The notes under the pieces are model-generated. The model was given only the letters and a program-made list of their open reading frames with translations. It was not told where the DNA came from and ran no database searches. Positions 1 to 8,553 of a stretch of DNA of 64,000 nt are shown here, piece after piece. Numbering within the stretch: the first letter of the stretch is position 1; the number at the start of each line of letters is the position of its first letter. This stretch comes from Metaruminococcus_A sp050943475 (lineage in GTDB: Bacteria; Bacillota; Clostridia; Oscillospirales; Ruminococcaceae). The stretch covers positions 43,508-107,507 of the forward strand of contig JBMNPF010000010.1 of NCBI GenBank assembly GCA_050943475.1, read 5' to 3'. The translations under genes were made by a program, and so were the position numbers.

Positions 1-495
1 ACCCTGCCGAAGGTGTTTGAATCAATGGCAGGCGGTTCTATTTTCGCTATTATTTTCTTCATCCTCATGTTCTTTGCGGCTATTACCTCGGGTATTGCCC
101 TTTTAGAGTGCGTGGTTTCCTACGCCATTGACGACCTACACTGGAAACGCAACAAGGCTATCTTTATTGTGGGCGCGCTTATCTTTATTTTGGGCATTCC
201 GAGCGCGTTGTCCTTTGGCGCTTTCAGTAACATCACCATTCTCAATTACAGCCTGTTTGATTTTATTGGGATGGTTACCGACAACATTCTGCTGCCGATT
301 GGCGGTGTATTGATGTGCGTTTACATCGGCTGGTTCTGGAAGCCGGGCAAGCTCATCGCCGAAATTCAGGAGGGCGGTGTGAAGTTCAAACTCCAGAAGG
401 CGTGGCTGTGGTGCATCCGCACTGTAACGCCGGTGTTGATTTTGGGTGTTACCATCATTGGATTTGTCAATGTCTACCAGACCATTACCGGCTGA
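1..495 (+). CDS. Sodium-dependent (NSS/SNF family) transporter, C-terminal part
   Basis: The reading frame is open from base 1 with no start, so only the last 164 residues are visible. They are strongly hydrophobic, with about four membrane segments, and the stretch around ITSGIALLECVVSYAIDD resembles the late transmembrane part of bacterial neurotransmitter:sodium symporters, which bring amino acids or similar solutes in with Na+. The WFWKPGK loop and the short basic tail before the last helix fit the same family. A strong hairpin follows at 553. The substrate cannot be told from this fragment. The family call is by recognition of sequence character and is fairly sure. Confidence 0.8.
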   Translation, partial: TLPKVFESMAGGSIFAIIFFILMFFAAITSGIALLECVVSYAIDDLHWKRNKAIFIVGALIFILGIPSALSFGAFSNITILNYSLFDFIGMVTDNILLPIGGVLMCVYIGWFWKPGKLIAEIQEGGVKFKLQKAWLWCIRTVTPVLILGVTIIGFVNVYQTITG

Positions 496-552
496 TCCCG
501 TTGTATGGAGTAGACCTTTCCAAGCGCCTGAATGGGCGCCGCTGAGTGAATC

Positions 553-592
553 AAAAAATAACCCATGCTGAATGAGCATGGGTTATTTTTTA
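553..592 (+). terminator. Rho-independent terminator, probably bidirectional
   Basis: AACCCATGCT pairs with AGCATGGGTT around a 5-base loop and is flanked by A6 on the left and T6 on the right. It therefore can end both the transporter transcript and the leftward small gene whose stop codon lies inside it. Confidence 0.9.
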
Positions 593-792
593 TGGATGTG
601 GCTCCAGCCGCCGAGCAAATCCTGGCGGGCGGCGCTTTGCAGCGAACCCGCCATACTGTGCAGTTCTGCTGCTGTGCGCACATAGGCATTGTATTCATGC
701 AGCCTGCACTGCAATTCGGCGGGAAGTGAGAGAAAAAAACTGCGGCTGCTTTGGCTGTTTTGAATGAGCTGGTGTAAATCCTGGTATTGCAT
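583..792 (-). CDS. Small protein of unknown function, 69 aa
   Basis: The leftward ATG follows GGTGGGAGGAATGTC, a clear ribosome binding site, and the stop lies in the shared terminator, so this is a compact, complete gene. The protein is soluble and probably helical, with a central LPAELQCRLHEYNAYVRTAA segment. There is no signal peptide, membrane segment or recognised motif. I do not recognise the family. Confidence 0.65.
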   Translation of the reverse strand: MQYQDLHQLIQNSQSSRSFFLSLPAELQCRLHEYNAYVRTAAELHSMAGSLQSAARQDLLGGWSHIHKK

Positions 793-849
793 GACATTCC
801 TCCCACCTTAGTATGTTCTCTTTTGGGGAGAAATATCCGGAAGGAGGAA

Positions 850-897
850 AATAACAGGCCATATCCGGCATAACGTCATTGTGCCGGATATGGCCTG
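850..897 (-). terminator. Inverted repeat downstream of the methyltransferase gene
   Basis: AGGCCATATCCGGCA and TGCCGGATATGGCCT form a perfect 15-bp stem with an 11-base loop. In the leftward direction it is followed by GTTATTTTCC, a moderate T-rich tail. It sits 26 bases after the methyltransferase stop codon. Confidence 0.75.
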
Positions 898-922
898 CTT
901 AAAAGGATGCTGAAATGAGAAG

Positions 923-1693
923 TCAGGGCCTTGCCGTAAAGAATAAGCGGGGGAAGCGGAAGATGATCTGCCCGTTTTTCTGAACAGGATAGGTTTCCAC
1001 TGTACGCTTATAGACTTCGCGCTCAAATGCCTTCCGTTTTTCTTCGGGCAGGGCGGAAAGGTAGGGACGCATGCCGGTGCCGCGGTACCATTCCAGAATA
1101 TCCTGATGTGTATTCATGATGTGGAAATAGGTCGTTTCCCAAATGTTGAATTCCGATGCAATTTCCGCGAGCAGGTCAAAATACCCTTCCGGTGTGAGGC
1201 TGTAATAGGTGCGCGGACTTTTGGAAAAATAGTCTTTCCATTCGGCGCTGTCAGCGGTTTCCCGAAGAATCCGGTGGATTGGCGCCGCGGATTGGTTTGG
1301 AATTTGAACGGCGAGCAGCCCGCCGGGCTTTAGCAGGCTGAGCAAATCCCGGAGCAGTTTGGGGTGATCCGGTACCCACTGGATGCAGGCGTTGGAAAAG
1401 ACCACGTCAAAGTCGTTGCCAAGGGCGGTAACGTCGGTACTGACGTCGCAGAGTTCAAACGTGAGTTCCGGGTGCTGCTTGCGCGCGTTTTCAATCATGT
1501 TGGGAGAGTTGTCTACCCCAATGACGGCCGCGTTAGGGAAGCGGCTGGCGAGCACCTCGGTGCTGTTGCCGGGGCCGCAGCCAATATCCACCAGCTTTTG
1601 CGGATTCCCGATGATGCGGCTTACAAGATCGAGGGACGGCTGGGTGCGTTCCCCCGCAAATTTAAGATATTGTGCTGAATTCCAGTCAGCCAT
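923..1693 (-). CDS. tam: Trans-aconitate 2-methyltransferase-like enzyme
   Basis: SAM-dependent class I methyltransferase of 256 aa. The N-terminal ADWNSAQYLKF, the SAM-binding VDIGCGPGNST at residues 35-44, FSNACIQWVPDH, the late TTYFHIM segment and the C-terminal YPVQKNGQIIFRFPRLFF follow the E. coli Tam pattern from end to end. Tam methylates trans-aconitate, a spontaneous inhibitor formed from cis-aconitate. I start at the ATG of MADWN because GGAGG lies 8 bases before it; a TTG 15 bases upstream is in frame but would put the ribosome binding site inside the gene. The real substrate in this organism is not proven. Confidence 0.87.
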   Translation of the reverse strand: MADWNSAQYLKFAGERTQPSLDLVSRIIGNPQKLVDIGCGPGNSTEVLASRFPNAAVIGVDNSPNMIENARKQHPELTFELCDVSTDVTALGNDFDVVFSNACIQWVPDHPKLLRDLLSLLKPGGLLAVQIPNQSAAPIHRILRETADSAEWKDYFSKSPRTYYSLTPEGYFDLLAEIASEFNIWETTYFHIMNTHQDILEWYRGTGMRPYLSALPEEKRKAFEREVYKRTVETYPVQKNGQIIFRFPRLFFTARP

Positions 1694-1793
1694 ATTCCAT
1701 TCCTCCAATGCTTGTTAAATATATTTGGGATGCGGGAGCACATCCCGCGTGTTGAATTTGTAGTGGGATGGCTTGGGCAGTTCCGTTTGGCTG

Positions 1794-2420
1794 CTATTTT
1801 TCCAGCTTGCGGATGAAATTGGTCATGATGCGCTTTTCCGGTTCCGGCAGCGGTGTCTGCTGTTTGTAGCTTTGAACGGCCTCCAGAAGCCACGCCATAT
1901 TTTTGCCGAGAACCCGCATGATCTGCATGCCTTCGAGATCCTGTTTGACCTCCTCCGGCGTATTGCCGTGGACACAGTTCCAGTAGAAGGAGGGAACCGT
2001 GATAACCTGCGCCAGATTGAAGAAATTGTTGAGCTGGTGGAAAGTATCCACCCCGCCGGAACGGCGCAGAGAGGTGACGGCAACGCCAACTTTAAAGCGG
2101 AGGTCCGGGCCACAGTAGAAAAAGCGATCCAAAAAGGCTTTCATACGGCCGGAGATACCAGAATAATAAACCGGGGAACCGATGATGATGCCGTCCGCCT
2201 CTTCCATTTTCGCGAGACATTCGTTTACCACGTCGTCAAAGGCACAGCGGCCAGTCTGTTTGCATTTGCCGCAGGCAATGCAGTCCTGAATGGGCGTGCT
2301 CCCAAGCTGGATGAGTTCTACTTCAACACCATGCTTTTGCAGCTCAGACGCAAGCATTTGAATGGCGGTGTAGGTGCAGCCGTTTGTGTGTGGGCTGCCA
2401 TTGATTGCAAGGACCTTCAT
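1794..2420 (-). CDS. Flavodoxin-fold NAD(P)H-dependent FMN reductase
   Basis: 208 aa. The start MKVLAINGSPHTNGCTY carries the FMN phosphate-binding loop GSPHTNG. CIACGKCKQTGRC near residues 50-62 is the cysteine pair pattern common in iron-sulfur flavoprotein-like and NADPH-dependent FMN reductases, and IIGSPVYYSGISGRMKAFLDRF is the second flavin-binding loop. The ATG is preceded by AAGGAGG at good spacing; an in-frame start 33 bases upstream has none. Likely a cytosolic flavin or quinone reductase; substrate unknown. Confidence 0.85.
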   Translation of the reverse strand: MKVLAINGSPHTNGCTYTAIQMLASELQKHGVEVELIQLGSTPIQDCIACGKCKQTGRCAFDDVVNECLAKMEEADGIIIGSPVYYSGISGRMKAFLDRFFYCGPDLRFKVGVAVTSLRRSGGVDTFHQLNNFFNLAQVITVPSFYWNCVHGNTPEEVKQDLEGMQIMRVLGKNMAWLLEAVQSYKQQTPLPEPEKRIMTNFIRKLEK

Positions 2421-2505
2421 GCTAGATAGCCTCCTTTTAAAGAGCCGCTCCACACCCCCTGGCGCTAGGCCGTGGTAAGATGTGGAGTGATTCGAGTTTT
2501 AAGCG

Positions 2506-3201
2506 CTATTCGGCTATCTTGGCCAGAACAGCGGGGATTTCCGAAAGTGTGGCACAGGTGTAATCGGCGTTGGACAGCACCTCGCGGTGAACAAGGAGCG
2601 ACGGGATTCCGGCACGGTTTGCCCCTTCAATATCCGCGCGGGGATTATCCCCGACCATAAGGCAGTGCTTTGGATGGCCCGCAAGCTCCAGTGCATATTC
2701 AAAGATGGCACGGTCCGGTTTATCCAACCCGATTTCGCCGGAGATGACACAGCTAGAAAAATACCTCTCCAGCCCGAGCGCGCGCATGGTTTGCCGCAGC
2801 TCGGGGTAATTGTTGGAAAGGATGATGTTTTGGTACCCCAGTGCGCGGGCGTGTTCCAATGTGTCAATGGTATCTTCATAGAGATGGTATTTGGAGACGT
2901 CAAGAATGAACTCCCTTGTGTACGGCCCCAATGTTTCGGCGCGGTTCGGGCTTACTCCAAAATGGCGGTACACCTCGGCGAACTTGCGGTACATAAAGGG
3001 CCACCAGGCATCCCCTTTGATTTCAGGATGCGGTTCCGGAAGATCCCATGGGTAGCCGGACGCCATATGGGGCCGGACATCGGCCAGGGTAATTCCACGC
3101 CCCGGAAGCTGTTCACAAAGTACCTGAAGCACCGAATTGCTCCAAAGCGAATGGCAGTAAACAAGGGTGCCGTCAAAATCCCAGAAGATGGCCTTGTTCA
3201 T
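2506..3201 (-). CDS. HAD-superfamily hydrolase (phosphatase), subfamily IA
   Basis: 231 aa with the HAD motifs in order: DFDGTLV at residues 8-14 (nucleophile and acid aspartates), a helical cap, LSNNYPELR (motif II), GLDKPDR (lysine of motif III) and MVGDNPRADIEGA (motif IV acids). It probably removes phosphate from a small metabolite; the substrate cannot be read from sequence. It lies 12 bases downstream of an unknown 225-aa gene that itself closely follows another unknown gene, so the three are probably one leftward operon. Confidence 0.85.
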   Translation of the reverse strand: MNKAIFWDFDGTLVYCHSLWSNSVLQVLCEQLPGRGITLADVRPHMASGYPWDLPEPHPEIKGDAWWPFMYRKFAEVYRHFGVSPNRAETLGPYTREFILDVSKYHLYEDTIDTLEHARALGYQNIILSNNYPELRQTMRALGLERYFSSCVISGEIGLDKPDRAIFEYALELAGHPKHCLMVGDNPRADIEGANRAGIPSLLVHREVLSNADYTCATLSEIPAVLAKIAE

Positions 3202-3213
3202 CCGATCCTCCTG

Positions 3214-3891
3214 TTATCGAAGTTCATTCTGCACAATTTCCCGGAGGATTTGCTCCAAGAGCGCACCACCCGGCTGAGCGGCAAGGGTGCGGACGGTCTG
3301 GACATCGGCGGGTTTCTGCGCAAGGGCAAGCGCCGTGAGCGGGTCGGCAGGATCGATCAGACCGGCGGTATAGACCGCGGCCTTTTGGGCGTCTGGCTGT
3401 ACCAATACATGGCAAAATTCCGGGATGATGGCGTGCAGATCTTTTTGCAGATGATAAAACCGTTCCAACCAGGTGTTGATCTCCTCAAAGCCCGGTTTGT
3501 TGGTGTGGGTTTTAATCTGGCTGCGTTTGATGAGCGCTGGGAAAGCCTGATTGAAAAATGCTTCGGCTTGTTCCGCATCTTTTCCGGAAAGTCCTTCAGC
3601 AGGGATGGTGGTAAAAAAAGCACGTGCCGCGGCGGCGTCGCAATAAAGGCCTTTTTCGCCGTCACAGTCCGGCAGGAATTTAGCGATGGCCTTGCCGCAG
3701 CGGATGCCGAAACGGAAGCTCTCTGCTTTGACGGGTACTTCCGGTACGCCGTCAATTTCCGGCATGACGCCTGGGTCCATATCGAGGTGCTGGGACATGG
3801 CGCCGAGAAATGCATAGTTGTCTTTTAAGGTAAAGCCGGTGAGCTGCGCCGCACTGCGCACCACGGCAATTTGGAAAAAGTATGGTTTCAT
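3214..3891 (-). CDS. Unknown protein, 225 aa, middle gene of a three-gene operon
   Basis: I do not recognise this family. The protein is soluble, rich in alanine and mostly helical, with no signal peptide or membrane helix. A conspicuous patch HLDMDPGVMPEIDGVPEVPV lies near residues 35-54 and could bind a metal, but that is only a guess. The ATG follows GGAGGGGGAACC in the leftward direction. It starts 15 bases after the 304-aa gene and ends 12 bases before the HAD phosphatase, so expression is likely coupled with both. Confidence 0.7.
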   Translation of the reverse strand: MKPYFFQIAVVRSAAQLTGFTLKDNYAFLGAMSQHLDMDPGVMPEIDGVPEVPVKAESFRFGIRCGKAIAKFLPDCDGEKGLYCDAAAARAFFTTIPAEGLSGKDAEQAEAFFNQAFPALIKRSQIKTHTNKPGFEEINTWLERFYHLQKDLHAIIPEFCHVLVQPDAQKAAVYTAGLIDPADPLTALALAQKPADVQTVRTLAAQPGGALLEQILREIVQNELR

Positions 3892-3906
3892 TGTGGTTCC
3901 CCCTCC

Positions 3907-4821
3907 TTACACACGGAGCCCATCCGGGCCGAGTTTGCCAATATCGAGCCGCTCTTTGAGCATGTCGATGGACATGCCGTCGTCGTGGAAATAAGCGGCA
4001 GCGGTCAGAAAATAGCCGAGCGACAGGCGCAGTGCCTTGCCGTAAAAGCTCGACGGCGTTTCTGCAAGGGCGGCTTCCAGCGCCTCGGCGGAAACCTCTT
4101 TGCCGTCGCGTAAATCACGCGCCGCGGCGATGATTGGATCGTCCAGGCTGTACCAGTTCAGGTCGGTGACGTACTGCGCCCGCAGTTCGGGGATGGGGTG
4201 CGCAATAGCGTTGACATAGCGATTGATATCCACATAGAATTTTTGCACCCGCATGCAAATTTCTTCCATATACTTCGGTTTGGGGCTGTCCAGCGGGATG
4301 GTTTGGATGTTGATCAGGTTCATGGCGAGGGAGCTTTGGACAAAAGCTTCGGCAACATCGGTTTTCAGGTACGAGGCGCCGGGGAGCTGTTCCAACTCGT
4401 CAATGAAGATGCCGCAGCGGAAGCGGTCGTCATCCGAAAAATAGAGATGGTAAGCCTCTGCTTCGTGGTAGACGCTGCACTCGGTCGGGGAGAGGGCGGG
4501 GTTTGCGTCGGTGCCGCGCCAGGTGAAATTCGGCTCTTTCCAGATGGGCTTCATCGTGCGGTCGCAGGCGCGGTGGCTAATCCAACCGAGGACAAAGGCG
4601 AGTTTTTGCTCGGTCAGCTCGCTGCGGGTTGCCCAAATTCCTTTGTATTCCTCCAGCAGGGTAAAGGAGAACTGGTCGCCTGCAACGGTGATGCTGCCCA
4701 GACGGGCAAAATCGAGGTCATGCTGCAGCACTTGTTTAAAATCGGGCGGGATTTGCGGCAGGCGCTGCGCAATGGCGAAGCTGTCCTCCACAATAGCGGT
4801 GTGTACGTTGTGCTCTGACAT
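3907..4821 (-). CDS. Unknown protein, 304 aa; faint resemblance to zinc-dependent phospholipase C-like proteins
   Basis: First gene of the three-gene leftward operon. No signal peptide is present. The segment LAFVLGWISHRACDRTMKPIW near residues 75-95 has the shape of the histidine/aspartate metal-binding helix found in zinc-dependent phospholipase C-like proteins (family pattern hydrophobic-G-x-h-x-H-x3-D). A second possible ligand set EAEAYHLYFSDDD follows. This likeness is an inference from a short motif and may be wrong. GGGAAC before the ATG is a weak ribosome binding site. The 270 bases between this gene and the next on the left-to-right map hold nothing I recognise. Confidence 0.6.
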   Translation of the reverse strand: MSEHNVHTAIVEDSFAIAQRLPQIPPDFKQVLQHDLDFARLGSITVAGDQFSFTLLEEYKGIWATRSELTEQKLAFVLGWISHRACDRTMKPIWKEPNFTWRGTDANPALSPTECSVYHEAEAYHLYFSDDDRFRCGIFIDELEQLPGASYLKTDVAEAFVQSSLAMNLINIQTIPLDSPKPKYMEEICMRVQKFYVDINRYVNAIAHPIPELRAQYVTDLNWYSLDDPIIAAARDLRDGKEVSAEALEAALAETPSSFYGKALRLSLGYFLTAAAYFHDDGMSIDMLKERLDIGKLGPDGLRV

Positions 4822-5091
4822 TGTGTTGTTCCCTCATTTCTGGTTGTAGTGTGGATGTATTGGCAGTTCCGCTGGAGCGGAAACTGAGACTGGGGAAAAT
4901 GTGCCATATGAAAAACGGCGTAGTCACCGGAACCGAAAGCAAGTAACCGGAAAGAGTCAAAATGTTACCTTTTCAAGCAGATATAATAATGAAATAATTC
5001 CCTAAAAAGCGTTTGATTTTTACAGGACGAACCGGGGTGAAAACGAGGAGAAAAAACGCCGAAGGAAAGCAGATGCGGGATGTTGTGCAGT

Positions 5092-5991
5092 TCAGCGTTC
5101 CACTGGAGGAAGAGTGCCGGATGAAAGACGCTTTCCTTTGGCAAGGGTAAGAAATGCAACCGATGCCAAGATGACAATGCTCCCGATGATTTTAAGCAGG
5201 CTGAGTTCCTCACCGAGTACCAGCCACCCGGAAACGACACTGGTGACGGGTTCAAATAAACAGAAAATGGCGGCTGTAACCGCACTGAGGTATTTGACGC
5301 CGAGCTGGAGCAAAACGGCGGCGAACAGCGATGTACAAAGCGCGCCGGTAAAGGTGTATAAAAGGGTCAACGGCGGCAGTGCAAAAACGATTTTCTGGGT
5401 TGGAATGTTGTAAACAAGCAATGCCCCGGCAGCGGCAGCCGCCATATAAAACGAAATTTTAAAGGGGCTGACAGAACGCAAACGGGTTTTATCCAGCCCG
5501 ACCATATAGACCGCATAAGCAAGCCCGGAAACAACGGCGAGCAAAACCCCTTCCAAAGCTGCGCCATGTGCCCAGTCAATAAAAAAAGCAACGCCGCAGG
5601 TGGCCGCGACAAGCGCAGTAATTTTAGCTGCGCCAAGGCGCTCTTTCAGGCAGATGCGGCAGATTAGAGCGACAAAGACGGGATAAAGGAAGTGCAGGGT
5701 GGTTGCGGTGCCAACACCGACATACTGGTAAGAAGAATAAAGTGTCAGCACGGTAACTGCAAATCCGACGATGCCAAATACGAAAAACAGCACCAGTTCC
5801 CGCCACGAGAGATAGAAGCTGATGTGCCGCACCAGCATAATTGCCGCCAGTACGGGCAGGACGAGCAGATTGCGGTAAAAGGTAAAGGTCTCCGGGTTGC
5901 TGCCCATCTCATAGGTCTGGGAGACGAGAAGCGGGGTTATGCCGAACAAAACGGCGGACAGTACGGTGTATAAAATTCCTTTGAACTTCAA
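5092..5991 (-). CDS. EamA/DMT-family permease
   Basis: 299 aa from a TTG start placed 8 bases after AGGGGAG. Ten hydrophobic segments arranged as two EamA repeats can be seen; each repeat has the family pattern, for example VLSAVLFGITPLLV near the start and FTGALCTSLFAAVLLQLGVKYLSAVTAAIFCLFEPV in the second half, where the last part is the highly conserved final repeat signature. These are inner-membrane exporters or importers of metabolites. A GTG 39 bases upstream is in frame but lacks a ribosome binding site. Substrate unknown. Confidence 0.88.
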   Translation of the reverse strand: MKFKGILYTVLSAVLFGITPLLVSQTYEMGSNPETFTFYRNLLVLPVLAAIMLVRHISFYLSWRELVLFFVFGIVGFAVTVLTLYSSYQYVGVGTATTLHFLYPVFVALICRICLKERLGAAKITALVAATCGVAFFIDWAHGAALEGVLLAVVSGLAYAVYMVGLDKTRLRSVSPFKISFYMAAAAAGALLVYNIPTQKIVFALPPLTLLYTFTGALCTSLFAAVLLQLGVKYLSAVTAAIFCLFEPVTSVVSGWLVLGEELSLLKIIGSIVILASVAFLTLAKGKRLSSGTLPPVER

Positions 5992-6147
5992 AAACAGGTC
6001 TCCCCTGTAAAGGTGATTGTGGGCTGCCACATACCGTATTTTTTTCTATTATAGCACGATTTTGGAAAAAGTGAAACTGGAACGGCGCTCTTTAAGTTTG
6101 AGCCATAAAACGGGGGATTCAGCCGGGAAAAAGCCACAGAAAGGCGA

Positions 6148-6176
6148 TTGCCCAACGAGCATACTGGTGGTATACT
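6148..6176 (+). promoter_or_regulatory. Sigma-A promoter of the pectate-lyase-fold gene
   Basis: TTGCCC and TATACT are separated by exactly 17 bases. The predicted transcript starts near 6183 and the coding sequence begins at 6245 behind TTGGAGG. Confidence 0.75.
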
Positions 6177-6244
6177 AACAGGGATGGATAGGCCGTGTTT
6201 GCTGGCGGCCCACAAGAAAAAACACCGTTTGGAGGAACCCGTTT

Positions 6245-8215
6245 ATGTTGGATGGAGCATCAATCTTCCCAAAACTGCCGGAGGACGCGGCAGCCTTTGT
6301 TTTTACGCCGGAGCGGTTTGGCGCCTGCCCGGACGGTACGGGCGATAACACCGCAGCGATGCAGGCCGCGGTGGATGAGCTGGAGCGCGCACAGGAATAC
6401 GGCATTTTGTTTATCCCAGAGGGTAGCTACCGTTTTGCCGGGACGGTGGAGCTGTGGCGGGGCATCCGCCTGATTGGGTTTGGCGCGAAACGCCCGCTCT
6501 TTTTCCTTGCGGACAGCACTGCCGGATTTGAGGGGCCGGATTCCAAATACATTTTTCACTTTCGCGACCGCAGGCCCAAGCCCGGCGCGGAGCTGCGGGA
6601 TGCGCAGAACACCTCGTTCTATGGCGGAATCCGCAACATCAACTTTGATTTGGGCCATGGGAACAAGGGGGCCGTGGCGGTACGGTTCCGCATTGCGCAG
6701 CTCAACTCGCTGGAGGACATTGACTTTCACTGCCAGGACGCAAAGGCCGCAGTCGAGATGGTGGGCAACGAAATTGAACGCTGCCGTTTTTACGGCGGGC
6801 AGTACGGCATCCTGACCGGAGAGACGGTGCCGTACTGGCAGTTTTACCTGGGGGACAGCCTGTTTGACGGGCAGGAGAAGGCCTGTATTTCTTCTTACCG
6901 CGCGGGGCTTACCATGGTGCGCGTCACCCTGAAGAACGCCCCTTACGGCGTTTATGTGCCCAATAAGGAGCGGGACAACCACTACATTGAGGAGTTTGAG
7001 CGCCTGTATATGGAGGACTGCCGCATGGAATCCCTTGGGGCGGGGGTTAGCATGAATATGGTGCGCTACCCGCAGAACTGGTTTCACGGGCGGGGAATCC
7101 GGTGCAAAGACGTGCCCACCTTTTTGGATTCCTTTGGTTACCAGTACAACATGCACATCATGGTGCCTTCGGTTCAGCCGGAGCTGGAAGAATACCGTGT
7201 GGAGATTGATATGGGGCTTAAAATCCGGGTGGACAACCGGGATACAAGCCGCCGGTTTGATTTTAACTGCAAGGTGGAGCCTGCGGAATACACCCCTGTG
7301 CCGGAGCCGGATTATGTGCCGATGCCGCCGCAGTTTGACTGGGTGAATATCCGGGATTTTGGTGCAAAAGGCGACGGCATTGCCGACGACACCGAGGCGT
7401 TTGAACGCGCCATTGCTGGACATCAGGCGATTTACCTGCCGTCTGGGCATTACCGCCTGACCCGCGGACTCACCCTGAAGGAGGACACGGCGCTCATTGG
7501 CCTGCACTGCTTCAATACCCGGTTGGTGGTGGACAACCATACGCCGGGCTTTGACGATCCGAAATGCCCGGCTTCTATGCTGACCATCCCGGCGGGCGGG
7601 CACAACCATGTCTGCGGTATCAGCTTTGACGGAGGTGCTAATCCCGGCTTGACCTCGGTGGAATGGAAGGGCGCACCCGATTCGATTCTGGAGGATGTGC
7701 TGTTCCTGCACGGCGGCCACGGCGGCGTCCGCAAGGGGCGGGACCGTTTTTACACCATTTGGGTGCATGACGGCGGCGCAGGGGTGTTTAAAAACATCTG
7801 GTCGCCGGACGTCTGGGCCAAGGACGGTTTCCATGTAAATGACACCGAAGCGCCGGGCAAGCTCTATCTGGTTTCGGTGGAACACCACCTGGATGTAGAG
7901 GTCGTGTTGGAACGGGTTGCCAACTGGAGGCTTATCGCGCTGCAAACCGAGGAAAATCTTGGGAGTGAGTACGCCTCGTCGGTTTACCTGAAAGATTGCT
8001 TTGACGTTGAATTTGCCAACCTGTTCCAGTACCGGGTACAGGCGATTGATATCCAGCACCCTTACGCGAGCCATGCGGAAAACTGTAAAAACCTGAAGGT
8101 GAACGGCATCCATGTTTTCAGCATCGGCCCAACGCCGTTTTCAAACGCTTTCCTTGTGGACGGCGTGACCGAGGTGCGGGATTTGGAGATCGGGACGCTG
8201 GAAATCAACAGTTAA
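6245..8215 (+). CDS. Intracellular protein with two pectate-lyase-like (Pectate_lyase_3) beta-helix domains
   Basis: 656 aa, start fixed by TTGGAGG six bases before the ATG. Two halves each begin with the family entry motif: FGACPDGTGDNTAAMQAAVDE near residue 25 and IRDFGAKGDGIADDTEAFERAI near residue 368, each followed by IPEGSYRF / LPSGHYRL and a run of short beta-strand turns. This is the Pectate_lyase_3/GH55-like right-handed beta-helix family, seen in polysaccharide lyases, glucanases and epimerases. No signal peptide or anchor is present, so it should act in the cytoplasm on imported oligosaccharides. The next glycan genes (GH8, MGH1-like, ROK kinase) suggest the same. Its reaction is unknown. 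Confidence 0.75.
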   Translation: MLDGASIFPKLPEDAAAFVFTPERFGACPDGTGDNTAAMQAAVDELERAQEYGILFIPEGSYRFAGTVELWRGIRLIGFGAKRPLFFLADSTAGFEGPDSKYIFHFRDRRPKPGAELRDAQNTSFYGGIRNINFDLGHGNKGAVAVRFRIAQLNSLEDIDFHCQDAKAAVEMVGNEIERCRFYGGQYGILTGETVPYWQFYLGDSLFDGQEKACISSYRAGLTMVRVTLKNAPYGVYVPNKERDNHYIEEFERLYMEDCRMESLGAGVSMNMVRYPQNWFHGRGIRCKDVPTFLDSFGYQYNMHIMVPSVQPELEEYRVEIDMGLKIRVDNRDTSRRFDFNCKVEPAEYTPVPEPDYVPMPPQFDWVNIRDFGAKGDGIADDTEAFERAIAGHQAIYLPSGHYRLTRGLTLKEDTALIGLHCFNTRLVVDNHTPGFDDPKCPASMLTIPAGGHNHVCGISFDGGANPGLTSVEWKGAPDSILEDVLFLHGGHGGVRKGRDRFYTIWVHDGGAGVFKNIWSPDVWAKDGFHVNDTEAPGKLYLVSVEHHLDVEVVLERVANWRLIALQTEENLGSEYASSVYLKDCFDVEFANLFQYRVQAIDIQHPYASHAENCKNLKVNGIHVFSIGPTPFSNAFLVDGVTEVRDLEIGTLEINS

Positions 8216-8507
8216 GCCTTTCCCAGCCGGATTGGCACAGCGATGGGAACCCCTTTCCTTTTTCTGCCTGAACGGCGGGCGAATAAGCGGCTGTTTGTAC
8301 CTGACCAAGGGGATAACCGGCCAAAATGCAGGCGTTTTCTCAGGAAAATGTTAAAAGGTTCTAAGCTGTATTTTCCTGTCCGCTTGTGAGACGATATGGC
8401 AATTATAAAAAGCGCCCGGAATTTTGCCAACGTCTGATAAGGAAGCATTTTAGAAAACAATAAATGTACGGAATCATTGGGCATTGCAAAGGCAGCCATG
8501 AAAGATA

Positions 8508-8550
8508 AATCCCGAGAAAAACTTTTTATAGTTTTTCTCGGGATTTTTTT
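8508..8550 (-). terminator. Terminator of the peptidase E gene, usable both ways
   Basis: AATCCCGAGAAAAACT pairs with AGTTTTTCTCGGGATT around a short loop, followed on the plus strand by T7. It lies just past the stop of the leftward peptidase gene. Rightward it may also end the beta-helix transcript, which otherwise reads through the 292 bases after 8215; I see no gene in those bases. Confidence 0.85.
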
Positions 8551-8553
8551 GTT

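Noticed and set aside
2451..2488. CTCCACA/TGTGGAG inverted repeat between the FMN reductase and HAD genes
   Set aside because: The arms are only 7 bases with a loop of about 26 and no T-run; too weak to call a terminator or a riboswitch.
2587..3828. 413-codon plus-strand frame over the HAD phosphatase and the 225-aa gene
   Set aside because: It crosses two leftward genes with good ribosome binding sites and one has clear HAD motifs.
6260..8113. 617-codon frame antisense to the beta-helix gene
   Set aside because: Shadow of a GC-rich gene; no ribosome binding site or recognisable motif, while the plus frame has family motifs and a promoter.
8212..8499. 95-codon leftward frame between the beta-helix gene and peptidase E
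   Set aside because: No ribosome binding site, shadow-like composition, and it overlaps the end of the upstream gene.
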